Assembly (NCBI GenBank): GCA_026239495.1
Contig: CP110830.1
Coordinates: 1,736,001-1,800,000, forward strand
Origin: Spiroplasma phoeniceum
Lineage (GTDB): Bacteria; Bacillota_I; Bacilli_A; Mycoplasmatales; Mycoplasmataceae
Direction: 5' to 3'
DNA: 64,000 nucleotides
Positions 24,191 through 33,372 of this stretch are shown one piece after another. The notes beneath the pieces were generated by a model. That model did not search any database and was not told where the DNA came from. It saw nothing but the letters and a program-made list of their open reading frames with translations. How positions within the stretch are numbered: the stretch's first letter is position 1; the number at the start of each line of letters is the position of its first letter. A program made the translations under genes and the position numbers.

Positions 24191-25174
24191 ATGAGTTTTT
24201 TTCAAAAATTAAAAGCAAAACGTGAAGAAAAAAAACAGATTAAATTAGAAAAAGCGTTACGCAAATCACGTTTAACCTTTTCTAATGATATTAAAAAATT
24301 AGCACATAAGTATAAAGAATATGATGATCAATACTTAGAAGAATTAGAAGAAATTTTAATTGCAAGTGACATGGGAATGAATATGGTTTTACAAATTACT
24401 AATCAAATTCGTAAAAAAGTACGAAAAGGCTGAAGCATTGAGGACACAAACGATTATTTGGTTGAAATAATTATGGATTTATATAATGATCCAAAAAGTA
24501 AACAAAATAAATTAAATATTAAAGACCAGCGCTTAAATCTTATTTTAATGGTTGGTGTTAATGGTGCCGGCAAGACAACAACTATTGCTAAATTAACAAA
24601 ACAATTTCTTGATCAAAATAAAAAAGTTCTATTAGTTGCTGCTGATACTTTTCGGGCAGGCGCGGTTGAACAATTAAATCAATGAGCAGAACGTTTAAAT
24701 GTTAATATTGTTAAACCGTTAAAAGAAGGACAAGATCCAGCCAGTGTTATTTATGATGGATTAGTTAAAGGAAAAAAAGAACAAGTTGATATTATTATTA
24801 TTGATACAGCGGGGCGTTTACAAAATAAAGTTAATTTAATGAATGAATTAAATAAAATTAATCGTATTATTCAGCGCGAAATTCCTGATGCTCCACATGA
24901 AACCTTATTAGTAATTGATGGGGTTACTGGTCAAAATGGTATTTCACAAGCAAAGAATTTTTCGGAGGTAACCGATGTTAGTGGGATTGTTCTGACAAAA
25001 ATGGATGGTACGGCTAAAGGAGGCGTTGTTTTAGCAATTAAGGACCAATTAAATATTCCCGTTAAGTTAATTGGTTTGGGTGAGCAACCAACTGATTTAC
25101 AAGAATTTGATATTGAGCAATATATTTATAATTTAACCAAAGATTTATTTAACAAGGATGAAGTGGAAATATAA
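24191..25174 (+). CDS. ftsY: Signal recognition particle receptor FtsY
   Basis: This GTPase receives SRP-ribosome complexes at the membrane and hands them to SecYEG. The 327-aa protein has a short charged N-terminal segment (KAKREEKKQIKLEKALRK) and no long acidic A domain. An N domain follows, then the G domain with G1 GVNGAGKTTT near residue 120, ADTFRAGAVEQL, G3 DTAGRLQNK, G4 TKMDGTAKGG and LGEQPTDLQEFD at the end. AAGGAAAG precedes the ATG. ylxM starts 2 nt after the stop, so the two are translationally linked. It is probably essential. Confidence 0.97.
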
Positions 25175-25176
25175 TA

Positions 25177-25497
25177 ATGAAAGATTTGAAAAAATCAAAT
25201 GACTTAATTCTTTTATATGAATTATATTGGGAATTATTAACAACAAAGCAAAGAAAATATTTTGAATTATATTTTTTTGATGATTATTCATTAAGTGAAA
25301 TTGCAGGGTTAAAAAATGTTTCGCGTAATGCTGTTTATGATTCATTGGTAAAAATTACAAATGCTTTGCATAAATTTGAAAACAACTTACAATTAGGTTA
25401 TAAGCAATATCAGCGAGATATCATTTATCAAGAATTTGAAAATATTAAGGAATGTGCTGGATTAATAAAAAAATTAAAAAAAATTGATAGTGATTAA
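25177..25497 (+). CDS. ylxM: YlxM-family helix-turn-helix protein
   Basis: A 106-aa protein of the YlxM/p13 family, which is linked with ftsY and ffh and thought to modulate the SRP pathway. The sigma-4-like helix-turn-helix is visible: LLTTKQRKYFELYFFDDYSL, then SEIAGLKNVSRNAVYDSLVK. A helical Lys-rich end follows. Spacing to ftsY is 2 nt, typical for this pair in Firmicutes and Mollicutes. It is intact. Confidence 0.88.
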   Translation: MKDLKKSNDLILLYELYWELLTTKQRKYFELYFFDDYSLSEIAGLKNVSRNAVYDSLVKITNALHKFENNLQLGYKQYQRDIIYQEFENIKECAGLIKKLKKIDSD

Positions 25498-25509
25498 GGA
25501 GAAACTAAA

Positions 25510-26310
25510 ATGAATATTTTAATGATTGGCGATATTTATGCACAAGCCGGAAGGACAGCTGTTAATAAATATTTGCCACAAATAATAAAAAAATATAAGC
25601 TTGATTTAATTATTGCAAATGGTGAAAATACTACCCACGGGAAATCATTATCAAAGCATCATTATAACGAATTAAAAGAAATGGGGATTAATATTATTAC
25701 TTCCGGAAATCATATTTTTCGTAATTCAGAAGTTTTAAATTATATTGAAGAAGTAAATGATTTATTAAAACCAGCAAATATTAATTCGTTTACACCTGGG
25801 GAAGGCACAGTTGTTATTAAGATTATTAATAAAAAAATTCGTGTGACTAATTTAATGGGTCGTAATTTTATGGACCCAGTAGATAATCCATACACAATTT
25901 TTGAAGAAATTATTAATAATGATGATAGTGAGCTTCATTTTGTTGATTTTCATGCCGAAGCTAGTGCAGAAAAATTAGCTTTTGCTTGGAATTATGATGG
26001 TATTATTACTGGTTTTTTTGGAACACACACTCATGTTCAAACAGCAGATAATCGAATATTGCCAAAAGGAACAGCATATATTACCGATGTTGGGATGTGT
26101 GGTAGTTATAATTCAATTATTGGGTCAAATCCAGAAGAAATTATTCTTAAGGAAAAAACTGGTTTACCAGTGCGTTTTGAACCAGCAGCTGAAAATGATA
26201 AATTAATTTTTTCAGCGGTATGATTACAAGTAAATGATAAAACTAACCAAGCAGTGAAAATTGAACGAATTTTAATTAATCCAGAAAATGAAGCTGATTT
26301 TTTAGGATAA
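25510..26310 (+). CDS. ymdB: YmdB-family metallophosphoesterase (2',3'-cyclic phosphodiesterase)
   Basis: A 266-aa dimetal phosphoesterase of the TIGR00282/YmdB group; the Bacillus relative hydrolyses 2',3'-cyclic nucleotides and affects cell-fate regulation. Motifs are in order: MIGDIYAQAGR (metal Asp), IIANGENTTHG (Asn/Glu), ITSGNHIF (GNH), FHAEASAEK, TGFFGTHTHVQTAD (GTHTH) and YITDVGMCG. The start has an AAGGAG site 8 nt upstream, and the gene lies 12 nt after ylxM, probably in the same transcript. Family assignment is secure; the physiological role in a wall-less cell is unknown. Confidence 0.92.
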
Positions 26311-26326
26311 TAAAGCAGTAACTTAA

Positions 26327-26605
26327 ATGACTAGTTTAATTAAAACTATTGTAATAATTATTGTTGTTTGTATTATTCTAGGAATTTTTTTGTGTTGTTA
26401 TTTTTTTCTACGTTGTTATCGTCTTTTAAACAAAAAAAATAAAACGAGGAGAAATTCAACTACCTGAATATATCGAACATAAACACTTTTTTACTTCTGA
26501 TCAATATGAATTATCAACATTAGTAACAATTGAAAAAACTGGTCAGGAGATTATTTTAGCAGCTAATGATTTATACAGTGGCAAGGAAAATTTTACTGGT
26601 TTAAT
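26327..26605 (+). pseudogene. Truncated membrane-anchored protein
   Basis: An ATG 17 nt after ymdB opens one N-terminal membrane segment (LIKTIVIIIVVCIILGIFLC), followed by Arg/Lys-rich sequence. A frameshift near 26430 joins to RGEIQLPEYIEHKHFFTSDQ ... NDLYSGKENFTG, which is then cut by the IS5-like insertion at 26606. About 90 residues remain. The downstream sequence is not found on the other side of the IS cluster. Function is unknown. Confidence 0.5.
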
Positions 26606-28352
26606 AGAATTCTTGCATAACCTAATCTAATTATTTAAAAATTCCTATAAAATATTTTTAAATTAAAATAGAAATTATAGGAGATTAAAATTATGAAATT
26701 TGATAAATTTAATTTTATTAATGATAAAGAATTATTGCGATTAACCGGAGCAAAAAAGCTACTTTTAATAAAACGTTAAATATTTTACAAGTAGCTGAAA
26801 TAGAAAAATTTAAAAAAGGTGGCAAAACTAATAAATTATCACTAGAAAATCGGCTACTGATGACTTTATCGTATTGACGAGAATATCGGACTTATTTTCA
26901 TCTTGCTAAAAGTTTTGATATTAGCGAATCTAGTTGTTATCGCAACATCAAGTGAATTGAAGATATTTTAATTAAACACTCTGATTTTCAACAACTCGCT
27001 GGTAAAAAATCACTAATAAATGATTATTTTAATAATAAAACTATTATTATTGATGTTACCTAAACCCCAATCCAGCGCCCAAAAAAAGACAAAAACAATC
27101 TTATTCTGGTAAAAAGAAAAAACACACTATTAAAACACAAGTAATTATCGAACAAGAAATCAAAAAAATTATTGCAACAAGTTTTTCGCTTGGAAAAAAA
27201 CATGATTATACTTTATTTAAAGAATCAAAAATCTCAATTTTAAAAAATACCAAATTAATAGTTGATAGTGGTTATCAAGGAGTTCAAAAAATTCACAATA
27301 ATGTTCTAATACCTACAAAAAAACAAAGAAAAACCCTTTAAATAAATTACAAAAAAAACGTAATAGAATATTTTCAAAAATGAGAATTATTATTGAAAAT
27401 ATTTTTGCTATTCTTAAAAAATTTAAAATTATTACAGAAAAATATCGTAATTGAAGAAAACGATTTAGTTTAAGATTTAATTTAATTGCTTCAATTTATA
27501 ATTTGCAGTTAGCATAGAAGATTTATTTAAAATTAAAGAATTTAAATAATAAATTCATTTTTTGTTGTGGCAAAATATTAAATTTTTAAATAAAAAACAT
27601 AATTAATTAAAATTATAATTTTATATTAACCCCTTTTTACAAAAATTTGCAATTTTTTAAGAATAGCAAAAATATTTTCAATAATAATTCTCATTTTTGA
27701 AAATATTCTATTACGTTTTTTTTGTAATTTATTTAAAGGGTTTTTCTTTGTTTTTTTGTAGGTATTAGAACATTATTGTGAATTTTTTGAACTCCTTGAT
27801 AACCACTATCAACTATTAATTTGGTATTTTTTAAAATTGAGATTTTTGATTCTTTAAATAAAGTATAATCATGTTTTTTTCCAAGCAAAAAACTTGTTGC
27901 AATAATTTTTTTGGTTTATTGTTCGATAATTACTTGTGTTTTAATAGTGTGTTTTTTCTTTTTACCAGAATAAGATTGTTTTTGTCTTTTTTTGGGCGTT
28001 GGATTGGGGTTTAGGTAACATCAATAATAAATAGTTTTTTTATTAAAATAATCATTTATTAGTGATTTTTTACCAGCGAGTTGTTGAAAATCAGAGTGTT
28101 TAATTAAAATATCTTCAATTCACTTGATGTTGCGATAACAACTAGATTCACTAATATCAAAACTTTTAGCAAGATGAAAATAAGTCCGATATTCTCGTCA
28201 ATACGATAAAGTCATCAGTAGCCGATTTTCTAGTGATAATTTATTAGTTTTGCCACCTTTTTTAAATTTTTCTATTTCAGCTACTTGTAAAATATTTAAC
28301 ATTTTATTAAAAGTAGCTTTTTGCTCCGATTAATCGCAATAATTCTTTATCA
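26606..28352 (+). mobile_element. Head-to-head pair of IS5-like copies (inverted repeat)
   Basis: A plus-strand subtype B copy starts at 26606 (AGAATTCTTGCATAACC) with early frameshifts and a TAA replacing the Glu codon after the catalytic Asp. At about 27650-27660, within CAATTTTTTAA, it switches directly into a minus-strand copy lacking its right end. That copy runs to 28352 and lacks its left 80 bp. The two arms form a long inverted repeat of about 700 bp. Both transposases are broken (for instance a stop inside EQ at 27915 in the right arm). The junction lies in an A/T run shared by the two orientations. Confidence 0.8.
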
Positions 28353-28382
28353 GGCATCATGTACGATGAAGTTCCAAAAAAT

Positions 28383-28412
28383 AACTCTTGTTAAATAAAA
28401 GAGTTTTTTTTA
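28383..28412 (+). terminator. Rho-independent terminator after an unknown truncated gene
   Basis: AACTCTT (28383-28389) pairs with AAGAGTT (28399-28405), followed by seven T. Just before it, 28353-28400 may be the very end of a gene removed by the IS pair. It marks the left border of the phage early region. Confidence 0.7.
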
Positions 28413-28466
28413 TTTACAAAACAATAGTTGCGAATTAATTTATTGATTCAGAGAAAGGAATGAGTA

Positions 28467-28702
28467 ATGAAAATTAATAAGCAACAAAAAATATGTGATG
28501 TTAATGATTGCTATAAAGCAATATCATTCATTACTGAAAAATTTGTATCAAATAAAATTTTATGAACTTGTAAAAAACATAAAGATTTATTAAATCGCAC
28601 AAAAGATAAAAAAAGCGTTTTTATAAAAGCTTAGAAAATTCAAAAATTATCTTTGATGATGAAACTGGTTCTTTAAAACTTTGATTTTATAAAACAACTT
28701 AA
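28467..28702 (+). pseudogene. Small phage-region protein, frameshifted
   Basis: An ATG at 28467 preceded by AGAAAGGA opens MKINKQQKICDVNDCYKAIS ... FVSNKILWTCKKH and stops at 28632-28634. A one-base shift near 28620 continues into KSLENSKIIFDDETGSLKLW and ends at 28702. The joined product would be about 78 aa with several Cys and His (C-x7-C, W-x-C-x-K-x-H), possibly a small zinc-binding protein, but no family is recognised. It directly precedes the structured non-coding segment. Confidence 0.4.
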
Positions 28703-28703
28703 T

Positions 28704-29231
28704 GCAGTGTGGGACGGTTATTTTAAATAACTAAATACCTCCATAAGAACATGAGTATTAACTCATTCCCACAGCCATCCGAGGCAAGTACTGAAATAGT
28801 GTATGAGGAAAAATGTAAATCGGCGCTGGTTCATTAGAATTAAGCGATAGTCGTGATAAGTGCAAGGTCAACATCAAACGACAATAAATATTGAGATGGC
28901 CACTTTATAAATAAATTTGCGATAGATATTACTTCTTAGAAGTGGCAGCGGTTTAAAAACCACAAAGTCAGCATTAGGCTCTTCAAGGTGCGAGTAAATT
29001 TATTTTAAAAACTGAACGCTTTGACCTGAAATGGCGCGGATGAAGAGAGAGAAAACTCTCTGGCGTAAAAAACAAAAAAACAACTGTGGATTATTAAACA
29101 TTCAAACAATTAACATACCGCCACCGCCCACCCCCGAGTGAAGCGGATGGCGTAGTAAATAAATAGATAAATACTTTATGTAACTAATTCTCGCTTTAGC
29201 ACTTTCACTTGGGATTGAGCGCCAGCGAGTT
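28704..29231 (+). ncRNA. Candidate large structured non-coding RNA
   Basis: About 530 bp without a usable frame, clearly richer in G+C than its surroundings, and dense in complementary arms. A three-way junction is closed by TGTGGGA/TCCCACA (28708-28714 with 28767-28773) and encloses hairpins GTTATT/AATAAC and ATGAGT/ACTCAT. GCCATC/GATGGC (28774-28779 with 28895-28900) encloses GTCGTGAT/ATCA..CGAC (28850-28882). Further arms are CACTT/AAGTG (28901/28940), CTCTTC/GAAGAG (28979/29042), AGAGAG/CTCTCT with an AAAA loop (29046-29061), and CGCCA-CCGC/GCGG-TGGCG (29119-29152). CTCGCT/AGCGAG (29190/29224) ends the segment. An AGGAGG ribosome site for the next gene follows. Strand is assumed from the flanking genes. 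Confidence 0.65.
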
Positions 29232-29251
29232 AAAAATAGGAGGATAAATAA

Positions 29252-29494
29252 ATGACAGAATATAAAAGTAAATATATTAATAAAACTTGAAATGAAATAA
29301 CAACATCTTTTGATTGAGTTAATTGTCAGCCTATTAATTGTCGTATTTCACATCATAAAAATCATTATGATTTACAATGTTTAGAATGAGCAAAAATGTA
29401 TTTAAATTTATTTAAAGACAAGTGAGATGTTATTGCTTCTTATATGCAACATTACAAAATTAACGATATTTTAGACTTACCTTCCGATGGATAA
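29252..29494 (+). CDS. Small phage-region protein, 80 aa
   Basis: An ATG with the excellent site TAGGAGGA 9 nt upstream. The 80-aa product is rich in Trp (four, all TGA-coded), Tyr, His and Asp: TWNEITTSFDWVNCQPINCR, then ISHHKNHYDLQCLEW and ILDLPSDG at the end. There is no signal or membrane segment. Cys and His pairs could bind metal, but spacing gives no known finger. It is the first gene after the structured non-coding segment and starts a run of five closely packed small genes with strong ribosome sites, typical of a phage early operon. Confidence 0.65.
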
Positions 29495-29545
29495 AAAATA
29501 TTACAAATTGATAAAAAAATCAAAGGAATAATTTAGGAGGTTTAT

Positions 29546-29680
29546 ATGAAAAAGTTAAATAAAAAACCTTGAAAGTTTTTAAGTAAAAAGCAATTACATA
29601 AGAAAAAAATTGAGCGTGCTAATGAAAGAGCAAGAATAGAAAATAGTAAGAAATTAAATAAATATGAAAAAGTTAACTAA
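29546..29680 (+). CDS. Small basic protein, 44 aa
   Basis: An ATG preceded by TTAGGAGGT. The product is very basic and helical (KKLNKKPWKFLSKKQ, then KKIERANERARIENSKKLNK), so it may bind nucleic acid. It overlaps the next frame by 17 nt. Function is unknown; the strong ribosome site and tight packing argue that it is real. Confidence 0.55.
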
Positions 29681-29825
29681 AATTTTTCTTAAACAAAAAT
29701 ATTGATGTTATTGCTTTAAATTCAATCAAGAAAATAAATTACAAAAATTAATGCTTAGAAGTTATCCAGTGTTATTTGAAGATATTACAGACGAACATTG
29801 AGCATTAAATACTAAAAAGAATTAG
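29664..29825 (+). CDS. Small phage-region protein, 53 aa
   Basis: The frame starts at ATG 29664 within the end of the previous gene and ends at a TAG whose bases run into the AGGAGG site of the next gene. Its sequence, KIFLKQKYWCYCFKFNQENK then FEDITDEHWALNTKKN, has a WCYC pair and acidic end. No family is recognised. Translational coupling to both neighbours is suggested by the overlap. Confidence 0.5.
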
Positions 29826-29838
29826 GAGGAAATAAATT

Positions 29839-30003
29839 ATGAATAAAAGATATTTATTAGTAATGAAATATGAAAATGAAGTTCTAACTAAATCGTTTTA
29901 TACATTAGAAGAAGCAAAAATTACTGCTAAAAATGAAAAATATTATCAAACAGCAATTATTGATTTAGAAAACGAAAATATTAAATGACAAGGATGTAAA
30001 TAA
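29839..30003 (+). CDS. Small phage-region protein, 54 aa
   Basis: An ATG with the AGGAGG site at 29825-29830. The product (KRYLLVMKYENEVLTKSFYT, LEEAKITAKNEKYYQTAIID, then LENENIKWQGCK) looks like a compact beta-alpha-beta domain. Such tiny domains are common in phage early regions, but I cannot name the family. It ends one base before the next ATG. Confidence 0.55.
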
Positions 30004-30004
30004 T

Positions 30005-31219
30005 ATGTGAAAAGATGAAGATGGCAAAGTTTATACCGACGAAGATTTATTTAATAGACTTCTTGCATAACCCATTAAAATAATTTCAAATATTTGTAAA
30101 AAGGGGTTAATATAAAATTATAATTTTAATTAATTATGTCTTTTATTTAAAAATTTAATATTTTGCCACAACGAAAAATTATTTTATTATTCAAATTCGT
30201 TAATTTTAAATAAATCTTTTATGATAACTATAATAATTGTAAATTATAAATTGAAGCAATTAAATTAAATCTTAAACTAAATCGTTTTCTACGATTTCTA
30301 TATTTTTCTGTAATAATTTTAAATTTTTTAAGAATAGCAAAAATATTTTCAATAATAATTCTTATTTTTGAAACCAGTCTATTATGTTGTTTTTGTTCTT
30401 TATTTAAATGTTTTTTCTTAGTTTTCTTTGTGGGCATTATAACATTATTGTGAATTTTTTGTATTCATTGATAACCACTATCAACTATTAATTTGGTATT
30501 TTTTAAAATTGCGATTTTTGATTCTTTAAATAAAGCATAATCGTGTTTTTTACCAAGTGAAAAACTTGTTGCAATAATTTTTTTGGTTTCTTGTTCGATA
30601 ATTACTTGTGTTTTAATAGTGTGTTTTTTCTTTTTACCAGAATAAGATTGTTTTTGTCTTTTTTTGGGCGTTGGATTGGGTTTTCGGTAGCATCAATAAT
30701 AATAGTTTTATCATTAAAATAATCATTTATTAGCGCTTTTTTACCAGCAACTTGCTGAAAATCAGGGTGTTTAATTAAAATATCTTCAATTCACTCACTT
30801 GATATTGCGATAACAATTAGCTTCACTAATTCCGAAATTTTTTCCAAGATGAAAATAAGTTCGATATTCTCGTCAATACGATAAAGTCATCAATAATCGA
30901 TTTTCTAGTGATAATTTATTAGCTTTGCCACCTTTTTTAAATTTTTCTATTTCAGCTACTTGTAAAATATCTAACATTTTATTAAAAATATCTTGTTTTA
31001 TTCCTGTTAATCTTAATCATTCTTTATCATTAATATTTTTAAATTCATCAAATTTCATAATTTAATATCCTCATAAATTATATTTTATAATAATATTTTA
31101 ATAATAAAACCAGGTATCGCAAGAAGTCTAATGAAGCACTTGAAGAATGTCATTCAGAAGAAAATGCTTATGAGTATATTGATACATTAATTATGGAAAA
31201 GAATTTGGAGGAAATTTAA
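30005..31219 (+). pseudogene. Small acidic protein split by an IS5-like insertion
   Basis: Codons 1-17 (MWKDEDGKVYTDEDLFN) lie at 30005-30055 and codons 18 to the end (EALEECHSEENAYEYIDTLI onward) at 31133-31219. They are separated by a complete IS plus one AAT repeat. Removing these gives an intact 45-aa acidic product, so the insertion is recent. It overlaps no neighbour; the following pentapeptide gene has its own GGAGG site inside this gene's end. Confidence 0.65.
30056..31129 (-). mobile_element. IS5-like element, subtype A, near-intact
   Basis: A 1074-bp minus-strand copy with both ends intact (AGACTTCTTGCATAACCC and GGTATCGCAAGAAGTCT) and AAT on both sides. The transposase runs from ATG at 31059 leftward. 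It has a 4-base duplication (CACTCACTT) at about 30790 that breaks the frame, while the second-frame product (NLQLL end at 30228) is intact. It splits a 45-codon phage gene. Confidence 0.85.
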
Positions 31220-31221
31220 TA

Positions 31222-31497
31222 ATGAAAACATTACAAGATATGATTAAAGATTTAACAAACATTACTGTTGAAGAAGAAAAAATAGAAGATTATTTTAAAA
31301 AAGAAATTTTAGATTTATCGGGTATTAATTTAAATTTTGCTAATTTAAAATTTGCTGATTTTCACGCCGCTAATTTAAAAAGAACTAATTTATATGGCGT
31401 TATTTTACATAGGGTTGATTTACAAAATGCTAATTTACAAGGTGCTAGAATTAAAAAATCACAATTAGAAAAATTAATTATTGAGGATGATAAATAA
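31222..31497 (+). CDS. Pentapeptide-repeat protein, 91 aa
   Basis: After a 35-residue helical start (TLQDMIKDLTNITVEEEKIE), the protein enters a run of A(D/N)LxX units: LSGINLNFANLKFADFHAAN, then LKRTNLYGVILHRVDLQNAN and LQGARI. This gives about seven coils of a right-handed quadrilateral helix. Small pentapeptide proteins of phages and plasmids sometimes mimic DNA or inhibit topoisomerases; no specific target can be claimed here. A GGAGG site precedes the ATG, and its stop overlaps the next start (TAATG). Confidence 0.8.
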   Translation: MKTLQDMIKDLTNITVEEEKIEDYFKKEILDLSGINLNFANLKFADFHAANLKRTNLYGVILHRVDLQNANLQGARIKKSQLEKLIIEDDK

Positions 31498-32282
31498 TGA
31501 GTGATATTGTAAAAAATAGGGTAAATAATATTACATTTCAATTTCATTTAAAAGGAGATGATTTTAAAAATGAAAATATTTTAGCATATAATGTTCAAAA
31601 ATTTAAAGAATAAAATAAACAAGAATTAACTGAGTATATTTTTAGACATATTAATCATTATGCATTAAATAGTTATCAAGATGTGCATTTAAAAGATATT
31701 CCAAGTGCTATTACTAAAAATAATTTTGTTTTTAAAGAATGATTAGGACCTTTTCAAAAATTATTAGATGAACATAATAGAATTGGTAAAATAATTACTA
31801 ATTATAGAAATTATATTGAAAGATACAGAGTTGAAATTAATAATAATTTGACACAAGCTCGCAAACAAAAACAACAAGAGTTTTTAAAAGAACAAGAATT
31901 AAAAAAGCAAGAATTAATTAAAAAAGCAAATAATTTAACTGTTGATATGGGCTTAGATATAGACCAAATTCAAGATGAACAAGTTCGTGTTATGGAAAAT
32001 GTTGCTGAAATTGATAAATCATTAGAACCAAAACAATTAAAAAAAGTTGGTATTAATTTAATTAAAGAAAAATTATTAATTAAAGATATTGAAATAATTG
32101 GAATTGATGATGATTTTGTAGAAAATGCTAATCAATATTAATTAAAACAACTAATTAAATATTTAATTGTTGATGAAAAGTTATTTAAAAACACAATTAA
32201 AGCACAATGAGATACAAATACAGAGACTAAATTAATTGGTATTAAAGGTATTAATTTTAAAATAAATAAAGGAGTGAAATAA
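31497..32282 (+). pseudogene. Coiled-coil phage protein upstream of RecT, with two in-frame TAA
   Basis: One reading frame covers 262 codons from ATG 31497 to TAA 32280-32282 but contains TAA at about 31612 (FKE-stop-NKQEL) and at 32139 (NQY-stop-LKQL). Both are explicable as CAA to TAA. The middle is a long coiled coil (NNLTQARKQKQQEFLKEQEL ...). Position and helical content resemble the DUF1351-type proteins that commonly precede RecT in Firmicutes phages, but I cannot confirm this. The rest of the frame is clean, so decay is recent, or truncated products might still be made. Confidence 0.5.
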
Positions 32283-32283
32283 A

Positions 32284-33084
32284 ATGGCAAATGAATTACA
32301 ACAATATATTAAAGGTGTAATTGTTAAATATGAATTAAAAGTTAATGATAAATATTTAAAAGAAAATATTTTAGCACTTGAAGAATTGAAAATGAAAAAT
32401 GGACAAAGTTATATGTCATTAGTTTCTAATGCAGAAAATGCAAAAATTACAGCATTAGGAATTATTAAATTAAGCAATAAAGGTTTAATTTTTAGTAAAT
32501 ATTTTAATATTATTCCATTTAAAAATAAATTAACAACTATTATTGATAGTAAAGTTTATTGTAAAAAAATTGAAGAAGCAGGATATAGTCCACGAAAATC
32601 TATTATATTTAAAGGTGAAAAATTTGAATGAGATGCTATAAATTCTTGTCCAAAAATACATGAAATTAATTTTAATGCAAATACTAGTGATTATAATGAA
32701 ATAATTGGTGCTTATGCTTTTGCAAAAGATAAAAATGGAAATTATCAAGGTATTTTATTAAGAAAAGCAGATATTGATAGATTAAAAAATAGTAGTCCCA
32801 GTGGCAATAGTGAATATTCGCCTTGGAATAAATGACCAAAAGAAATAGTTGAAGCAAAATTATATCGTAAATTAGCATTAGAAATGGGAATTGATATTTC
32901 AGATATTGATTTAGATGAAAAAGAAATTAAAGAATATGGTAATTTTGAACATATACCTTTTAATGATATTACTGTCGCCAAAAATCAGGGGCAGATGAGC
33001 GATGAACCCTTATCAAATAATATAAATACCCCATCTTATAAAGAAATAGCAGACACTAACGATAATGTAGTTAAAGAAGGATAG
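32284..33084 (+). CDS. recT: RecT-family single-strand annealing protein, C-terminus altered by a MITE
   Basis: RecT-type proteins anneal complementary single strands during phage recombination. The 266-aa product shows the family layout: a substrate-like N-terminal lobe (SYMSLVSNAENAKITALG), the conserved central strand around YNEIIGAYAFAKDKNGNYQG, then LLRKADIDRLKNSS and SPWNKWPKEIVEAKLYRKLA, the latter the typical PW...EM..K segment. The last codons, VVKEG then TAG, come from a MITE at 33080. Without the MITE the frame would run on to 33301-33303, giving 286 aa. It starts 1 nt after the preceding frame's stop. Family assignment is from pattern memory. Confidence 0.65.
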
Positions 33085-33230
33085 CATTACAAAAGTTGAG
33101 GTTTTATAAAAAATATAAATAAAATAATTGGATAAATTTTTAAAAATCCTGATTTATTAGTGTTTTAAATTCATCAATAATAGTAAAAAAATACTTTTTA
33201 TACCAAAACCTCAACCTTTTTCTTACTACC
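33080..33230 (+). mobile_element. MITE-like element, copy 3 (in the end of recT)
   Basis: 151 bp from GATAGCATTACAAAAG to TTCTTACTACC with a perfect 8-bp duplication TAAAGAAG (33072-33079 and 33231-33238). Its first bases supply a TAG stop to recT. It is nearly identical to the copy at 52955, so both moved recently. Confidence 0.88.
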
Positions 33231-33372
33231 TAAAGAAGAAGACATATCAAATGTAGTACCAGCAGTTAATAATAACAATGATGAGGATGTATACGCTTGA
33301 TAAAAAATAGGTATTGACCCATAAGGTACTGGCACTACTGGTATTGTTGTTTTTGAAGATAATAAATTAATT

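Noticed and set aside
25982-26206. Second plus-strand frame inside ymdB
   Set aside because: It overlaps the conserved metallophosphoesterase motifs in another frame and has no ribosome binding site.
28704-29231. RNase P RNA, tmRNA, SRP RNA or a riboswitch as explanation of the structured segment
   Set aside because: I looked for the conserved RNase P core (GAGGAAAGTCC-type), an alanine-tRNA-like end with tag frame, and aptamer signatures and saw none; length and location fit a phage RNA better.
31222-31497. Qnr-type antibiotic-resistance call for the pentapeptide protein
   Set aside because: Only about seven coils and no Qnr loop structure; general pentapeptide family membership is all that can be supported.
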